Below are positions 33,674 through 37,936 of a stretch of 37,936 nt of DNA, piece by piece. Every line of letters begins with the position of its first letter. Within the stretch, counting starts at the first letter, position 1. The translations under genes were made by a program, and so were the position numbers. The stretch is from Deferribacteraceae bacterium (lineage in GTDB: Bacteria; Chrysiogenota; Deferribacteres; Deferribacterales; JAISNW01). Below the pieces are notes generated by a model, which worked only from the letters and a program-made list of their open reading frames with translations, was not told where the DNA came from and ran no database searches. Where the stretch lies: positions 1 through 37,936 of the forward strand of contig JAIRQX010000099.1 of assembly GCA_031256375.1 (NCBI GenBank), in the 5' to 3' direction.

Positions 33674-33946
33674 ATGACAGAAGAAGAAAAGTTGGGAGTA
33701 AATAAATTTCATGTAGATGAAAACTTTTCTCATATTGAAATAAATAAAGAGGCGTGTCCGGAGGATATTATGACGCTGGTGCGCGCCTGTCCCGCGGGGC
33801 TTTACAAATATAATGACGGTACGCTGACTCATGACTGCGCCGGTTGTTTTGAATGCGGCGTCTGCCGGATACTCTCCGCGGGCAAGGTTGTCTCCAGATG
33901 GGAGTTTCCGAAGGGAGGTAAAGGTATTGAATACCGGTTCGGATAA
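33674..33946 (+). CDS. fixX: FixX ferredoxin-like iron-sulfur protein
   Basis: A 90-residue protein homologous to the C-terminal cluster domain of ETF-QO. Six Cys residues are seen: C28, C39 (in RACPAGLY), and C55-x2-C58-x2-C61-x2-C64 (DCAGCFECGVC). These would hold one or two [4Fe-4S] clusters. It completes FixABCX. No nif genes are in the window, so the complex may supply low-potential electrons for another purpose or act in acyl-CoA metabolism. Confidence 0.92.
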   Translation: MTEEEKLGVNKFHVDENFSHIEINKEACPEDIMTLVRACPAGLYKYNDGTLTHDCAGCFECGVCRILSAGKVVSRWEFPKGGKGIEYRFG

Positions 33947-33992
33947 TTCTGTGTTTTTCAGAACCAAGTATTATTACAAACTATTTTAGATA

Positions 33993-35252
33993 ATGATAAA
34001 ATTCATTTCCGGTCATTTGCTTTATAACCTGTTTATGCTGTGCTGGCGATTTGCCGCGTCCGTCTGGTACGCTTTCCGGTTTATGATTAAGCATAGAGTT
34101 AATGCACACGCTGCATCGTGTGCGTATTATTTTCTGGTTTCATTTGTTCCTGTGCTTGTCATTGCCGGTTGGGGGATTACTGCGCTCGCTGACAGGTTCG
34201 GATTTATGCATCTTGAACTGCTGGAAAATATCCGGCTTTATTCACAGATTCAGAGCCTGTCATCTTTTATGGGCATTGCCGCGCCGCCGGTCTCCTTTAA
34301 GGCATTGGGGGTTTTAGGCGTAATATATGTAGGTTGGAGCGCTTCATCACTGATAAAGGCAATACATGAAATTTTTGCGGCAATATTCCCTGCTAAAACG
34401 AAAAGTAAAGGGATAATAACAATGATTACCGTTAATTTTATGATCCCTCTTCTGATGATAACAGCGATAATTGTTTCGTTATTAAGCGCCGTTATAACGC
34501 ATATTTTCCGCTGGCTGCTGGTGGATATGACGCATTTGATAAACCGGTCAATTCCGGTATCCATACTGACCCCTGTTTTAGCGATGCTTGTTGTCGCTTT
34601 GGTGATGTATGCCTGTTTTATGCTCCTTGCTCAGGGAAAACCTAAAAAAATACCGGCTATTGCAGGTTCTTTGCTGTTTGCTATATATTTTATGCTTATT
34701 CAGCATGGTTTTTCTATAATTATGGTAAAACTAATCGCCGTTTACTCTCGGTACGGAACTATGGGCAGCCTTCTTCTTATTTTATTTTGGGCATTTATGA
34801 TATTTTACGGGATGTTTATAGCGGCGGAGTACGTCCGCGTAATAGATAATTTTGGCGATATAAACTATATTCAGTATATATACGTTAATTTAAAAAACAG
34901 ACCGTCTTTACTGGAAAAAATTATGATGCTTAAACTCCATTTCGGAGATAGTTACCTGACTCATTTTTTCAATGGTGAAAAAAGAGTATATGACGGTGCA
35001 GCCATTGCGCTTTTTAAAGTAAAAAGCGGAGAGATAACGGCGAGCTGTAACGGGCAAAAGCTGCCATCTCTGCAAACCGGTGAAATATATAATCAGATAG
35101 GTGTCCGCCCACTCACTGTAGAGTTTACCGCCCTTTCAGACAGTAAAGCGCTGATTGTGCCGGATAATGATGTAAAAGAACTTCTGAGCAGACATCCGGA
35201 CGTATGGACAACCATAAGCGCCGGAGAGGCGATTGGCGTTTCAAATAAATAA
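33993..35252 (+). CDS. YihY/BrkB-family membrane protein with C-terminal cyclic-nucleotide-binding-like domain
   Basis: A 419-residue protein. Residues about 20-285 form the YihY/virulence factor BrkB membrane domain with six or so hydrophobic segments (for example HAASCAYYFLVSFVPVLVI and VLGVIYVGWSASSLIKAI). Residues about 320-405 resemble a CNB beta-roll: LFKVKSGEITAS, LQTGEIYNQIG, then FTALSDSKALIVPDNDVKEL and LLSRHPDVW. The canonical cNMP-pocket Glu and Arg (GE-x-AL...PRxA) are not conserved. The substrate of the family is not established (the RNase BN label is historical). It is followed by the sirtuin gene after 21 bp. Confidence 0.85.
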   Translation: MIKFISGHLLYNLFMLCWRFAASVWYAFRFMIKHRVNAHAASCAYYFLVSFVPVLVIAGWGITALADRFGFMHLELLENIRLYSQIQSLSSFMGIAAPPVSFKALGVLGVIYVGWSASSLIKAIHEIFAAIFPAKTKSKGIITMITVNFMIPLLMITAIIVSLLSAVITHIFRWLLVDMTHLINRSIPVSILTPVLAMLVVALVMYACFMLLAQGKPKKIPAIAGSLLFAIYFMLIQHGFSIIMVKLIAVYSRYGTMGSLLLILFWAFMIFYGMFIAAEYVRVIDNFGDINYIQYIYVNLKNRPSLLEKIMMLKLHFGDSYLTHFFNGEKRVYDGAAIALFKVKSGEITASCNGQKLPSLQTGEIYNQIGVRPLTVEFTALSDSKALIVPDNDVKELLSRHPDVWTTISAGEAIGVSNK

Positions 35253-35273
35253 TAACAATAAATAAGGTGTATT

Positions 35274-35963
35274 ATGTATAAAAACATTGTAATACTGACT
35301 GGCGCGGGAATATCAGCCGAATCGGGCATAGCCACATTCCGTGACAGCGGCGGGTTATGGTCAAACTATAAAGTAGAGGATGTTGCTACGCCGGAAGGAT
35401 TTGCGCGTAACCCGGGTCTCGTACACAGCTTTTATAACCATAGAAGAGGGGAGCTTGCAAAAGTTTTTCCAAATGCCGCTCATACAGCTTTGGCTGATTT
35501 GGAAAAGAGGCGCGGCGGCGGGGTTACGGTTGTTACACAAAATGTGGACAATCTGCATGAACGTGCAGGAACGGTAAATCTGATTCATATGCACGGAGAG
35601 CTTACCAAAATGCGCTGCGGAAAGTGCAGAGATGTAATTGTTACGGAAGAGGAGTTTTCAACGGAGTCTGTCTGTTTAAAATGCGGCGGCGTAGGCTCAA
35701 TGCGCCCGCATATAGTATGGTTCGGCGAAACGCCGATGAAAATGGATGAAATAGGCAATTTACTGGAAAAATGTAATCTTTTTATATCCATAGGCACTTC
35801 CGGCGCGGTTTATCCCGCGGCGGGGCTTGTCCGCATAGCCAAAGCATCCGGCGCTCATACCGTTGAGCTGAATCTGGAGAGATCGCAGGGAGCGTCTCTT
35901 TTTGCTGAGAAGATATACGGTAAAGCCACGGAGGTAGTGCCGGAATATACCGGAAAACTGTAA
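35274..35963 (+). CDS. cobB: Sir2-family NAD-dependent protein deacylase
   Basis: A 229-residue sirtuin with all family motifs: GAGISAESGIATFRD (residues 10-24), TQNVDNLHERAG (88-99), catalytic His107 in HMHGEL, and zinc Cys C115, C118, C134 and C137. Y54 and R57 in FYNHRR match the Tyr-x-x-Arg pair of class III (SIRT5/CobB type) enzymes, which favours desuccinylase as well as deacetylase activity. Cytoplasmic. It lies between the BrkB-like gene and typA in close spacing. Confidence 0.93.
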   Translation: MYKNIVILTGAGISAESGIATFRDSGGLWSNYKVEDVATPEGFARNPGLVHSFYNHRRGELAKVFPNAAHTALADLEKRRGGGVTVVTQNVDNLHERAGTVNLIHMHGELTKMRCGKCRDVIVTEEEFSTESVCLKCGGVGSMRPHIVWFGETPMKMDEIGNLLEKCNLFISIGTSGAVYPAAGLVRIAKASGAHTVELNLERSQGASLFAEKIYGKATEVVPEYTGKL

Positions 35964-35979
35964 AAAATATAGGAGTTTT

Positions 35980-37815
35980 ATGTATTCTGTTGTCAGAAAT
36001 GAAAAATTGCGCAACATCGCAATCATTGCGCATGTTGATCACGGCAAAACGACCCTTGTGGACGCTATGTTCCGTCAGGGTTCAATTTTAAGGGAAAATC
36101 AGACGCTTGAAGAGCGCGCCATGGATAATATGGATATTGAGCGGGAGCGCGGAATAACTATTGCGGCTAAAAACTGCGCTGTAAAATGGAAAGGGGTCAG
36201 GATAAATATTGTGGACACGCCCGGGCACGCTGATTTCGGCGGCGAGGTTGAGCGGGCGTTGTCAATGGCGGACGGAGCTATACTGCTTGTGGACAGCTCT
36301 GAAGGACCGCTCCCACAAACCAGATTTGTACTGAAAAAAGCGTTGGAGCGCGGACTTAAAATTATTGTAGTTATCAATAAGATAGATCGTAAAGACGCCC
36401 GTCCGGATGAGGTTATAGATGAAATAATTGATCTGTTCATAGACCTTGACGCGTCTGAAGAACAGCTTGAGTTTCCGTTGCTGTACGCGATAGGCAAGGA
36501 TGGAGTGGCTCAGAAAACACTTGATGAAAAAAGCGCAGACCTGTCGCCCCTTTTTGATACAATACTGGAAGCGATTCCCGCGCCGGAGGCGGATACTGAA
36601 GAACCTTTCGCCATGCTTGTAAGCGATATTGGATATTCTGATTATCTTGGACGTCTTGCCATAGGTAAAGTGCACTCAGGACGGGTAAAACAGCAGGATA
36701 ATCTTGTACGGGCGGATGAAAAAGGGAAATATAATAATATTCGCATAAGTAAACTTCAGATATATGAAGGTCTTTCGCTTCATGAAACGGAAAGCGCCGC
36801 CGCAGGGGAGATAGTTGTGCTTGCGGGGCTTGCGGACGCTTTTATTGGCGATACTATAACGACCGCCGCCCGTCCGAAAATCCTGCCGCGCCTGATGGTT
36901 GATGAACCTACAGTATCAATGCGGTTTGGTACCAACACTTCGCCTCTGTCAGGTAAAGAGGGGACGTTGCTGCAATCGGCGCGAATCAAAGAACGGCTTG
37001 AAAAAGAAATTTTGCGTAACGTAGCTATACAACTGGAGTTTCCGGACGATAAAGACAGCTATATAGTTAAAGGCAGGGGGGAGTTCCAGCTTGCCATACT
37101 GATTGAGACTATGCGCCGTGAAGGGTTTGAGCTTTCGGTGGGGCGTCCTGAAGTTATTTACAGAACATTGGGCGGCAGAAAGACTGAACCTGTTGAGCGT
37201 GTGTATATAGATTGTGAAGAGGCATTTTTGGGGGTTGTAACTGAAAAGCTATCTATGCGGAAAGGACGCATGACCAACCTTATCAATAAAGGTTCAGGCA
37301 GAGTCAGGGCGGAGTTTAACATACCAAGCCGCGGGCTGATTGGCTACAGAGATGATTTTATGACTGATACAAAAGGTACTGGGATTATGAATACGCTCTT
37401 TTCCGGATATGAGGAGTACAGAGGGGATTTTCCCAGCCGTTTTAACGGATCTCTGGTGTCTGACAGGGCTGGTAAGGCTGTAGGTTACGGACTGTTTCAC
37501 CTTGAACCGAGGGGGAGACTTTTTATAGCGCCCGGCGATGTGGTTTACGAAGGGATGGTTATCGGTGAATACAATAAAGATAACGATATTGATGTAAACC
37601 CGTGCAAAGAGAAGAAACTGACCAATATGCGCGCTGCGGGAAAAGATGAAAATATTATTCTACGCCCTGTGAAACCACTTACTTTGGAGGAGGCGATCCA
37701 TTTTCTTTCACCGGATGAACTTGTTGAGGTTACCCCGAAATCAATACGCATACGCAAAACAGCGCTGAGCGCGCAGACAAGGCACACAAACCGCGCCAGG
37801 AGTCTTAAAGAATAG
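35980..37815 (+). CDS. typA: Translational GTPase TypA/BipA
   Basis: A 611-residue EF-G-like GTPase of normal length. G1 is AHVDHGKTTLVDAM, G2 is RERGITIAAKN, G3 is DTPGHADFGGEVER and G4 is NKIDR. The C-terminal half has the BipA-specific GRGEFQLAILIETMRREG and the PSRGLIGYRDDFMTDTKGTG block (in pieces). It acts in 50S assembly and stress or low-temperature growth. SD-like AGGAG lies upstream of ATG. A cluster of hairpins begins 3 bp after its stop. Confidence 0.97.
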   Translation: MYSVVRNEKLRNIAIIAHVDHGKTTLVDAMFRQGSILRENQTLEERAMDNMDIERERGITIAAKNCAVKWKGVRINIVDTPGHADFGGEVERALSMADGAILLVDSSEGPLPQTRFVLKKALERGLKIIVVINKIDRKDARPDEVIDEIIDLFIDLDASEEQLEFPLLYAIGKDGVAQKTLDEKSADLSPLFDTILEAIPAPEADTEEPFAMLVSDIGYSDYLGRLAIGKVHSGRVKQQDNLVRADEKGKYNNIRISKLQIYEGLSLHETESAAAGEIVVLAGLADAFIGDTITTAARPKILPRLMVDEPTVSMRFGTNTSPLSGKEGTLLQSARIKERLEKEILRNVAIQLEFPDDKDSYIVKGRGEFQLAILIETMRREGFELSVGRPEVIYRTLGGRKTEPVERVYIDCEEAFLGVVTEKLSMRKGRMTNLINKGSGRVRAEFNIPSRGLIGYRDDFMTDTKGTGIMNTLFSGYEEYRGDFPSRFNGSLVSDRAGKAVGYGLFHLEPRGRLFIAPGDVVYEGMVIGEYNKDNDIDVNPCKEKKLTNMRAAGKDENIILRPVKPLTLEEAIHFLSPDELVEVTPKSIRIRKTALSAQTRHTNRARSLKE

Positions 37816-37817
37816 TA

Positions 37818-37860
37818 ATTCCAATTCTAAATTAAACGTGCGTTAATTTAGAATTGGAAT
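37818..37860 (+). terminator. Perfect 18-bp inverted repeat after typA (terminator or repeat end)
   Basis: Arms at 37818-37835 (ATTCCAATTCTAAATTAA) and 37843-37860 are exact complements around the 7-nt loop ACGTGCG. It lies 3 bp beyond the typA stop. The stem is AT-rich and lacks the GC-rich stem plus T-run of a standard intrinsic terminator, so it could equally be the border of a repeat element. Confidence 0.5.
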
Positions 37861-37861
37861 A

Positions 37862-37922
37862 CACGGCATGGATGCCGTGACAAAATGCTTGGCATTTTGG
37901 AAGGCAAGATAACACTCTTGCC
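37862..37922 (+). repeat. Three further tandem hairpins at the window edge
   Basis: Three perfect stem-loops follow one another. CACGGCAT/ATGCCGTG occupies 37862-37879. CAAAATGC/GCATTTTG occupies 37881-37899. GGCAAGA/TCTTGCC occupies 37903-37922. With the preceding 18-bp palindrome this makes four hairpins in 105 bp. No ORF is evident. The element may extend past the window. Confidence 0.65.
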
Positions 37923-37936
37923 GTAGCCGGTAAATA

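Overview
The window looks like a chromosomal stretch from a free-standing diderm (Gram-negative type) bacterium. It has housekeeping genes on both strands, lipoproteins, an outer-membrane barrel, UDP-GlcNAc and lipid synthesis genes, a heptosyltransferase-like GT9, an RseC-family protein, RpoD and DnaG. Base composition is moderate and the intergenic spaces are AT-rich. A meso-diaminopimelate dehydrogenase, a FixABCX electron-transfer set, a lone CobT and Cys-containing C-terminal sorting signals would fit an anaerobe or facultative anaerobe such as a member of Deferribacterota or a neighbouring phylum. That placement is inference and weakly held. There is no prophage, complete IS, CRISPR array, rRNA or tRNA that I can support.

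Layout. 1-249: two tandem copies of a small palindromic repeat. 250-4214 (-): livJ-like binding protein, proC and a surface subtilase. 4324-6092 (+): leuB and a PAP2 phosphatase. 6340-7135 (+): a 14-codon leader ORF and an outer-membrane protein. 7141-10007 (-): LSm-like small protein, glmU, and a glmS that keeps only its isomerase half. 10107-12706 (+): GT9 and GT39 glycosyltransferases. 12698-17873: single genes in alternating orientation (YhdH/AcuI-like oxidoreductase, a 91-aa protein behind a consensus sigma-54 promoter, cobT, rseC, ddaH, an LRR protein), several with overlapping 3' ends. 17936-18054: a MITE-like element. 18232-22590 (+): tightly packed lipoprotein, ddh, ftsB-like, xseA, greA and pgsA. 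22681-22778: another repeat copy. 22823-28828 (-): M29 aminopeptidase, rpoD, dnaG, yhbP-like, mazG. 28928-30567 (+): era, recO. 30694-33946 (+): fixA/etfB, fixB/etfA, fixC, fixX. 33993-37815 (+): YihY/BrkB with a cyclic-nucleotide-binding-like tail, a Sir2 deacylase, typA. 37818-37922: four consecutive perfect hairpins.

How the genes work together. glmU and glmS serve UDP-GlcNAc synthesis, hence peptidoglycan and LPS. ddh provides meso-DAP, and the FtsB-like protein acts in division. GT9, GT39 and the PAP2 phosphatase point to envelope glycan and lipid modification. dnaG-rpoD is the conserved macromolecular-synthesis pair, here without rpsU. The fix set forms a complete electron-transfer module with no nitrogenase gene nearby. 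The subtilase and the LRR protein share the same kind of Cys-containing C-terminal anchor and are probably processed by one sorting enzyme outside the window.

The most notable observations are: the glutaminase-less GlmS with its own ribosome-binding site; the sigma-54 promoter ahead of a small unknown gene; repeat copies whose hairpin loop is inverted relative to the flanks; the BrkB-CNB-like fusion; and the tandem hairpin cluster at the right edge.
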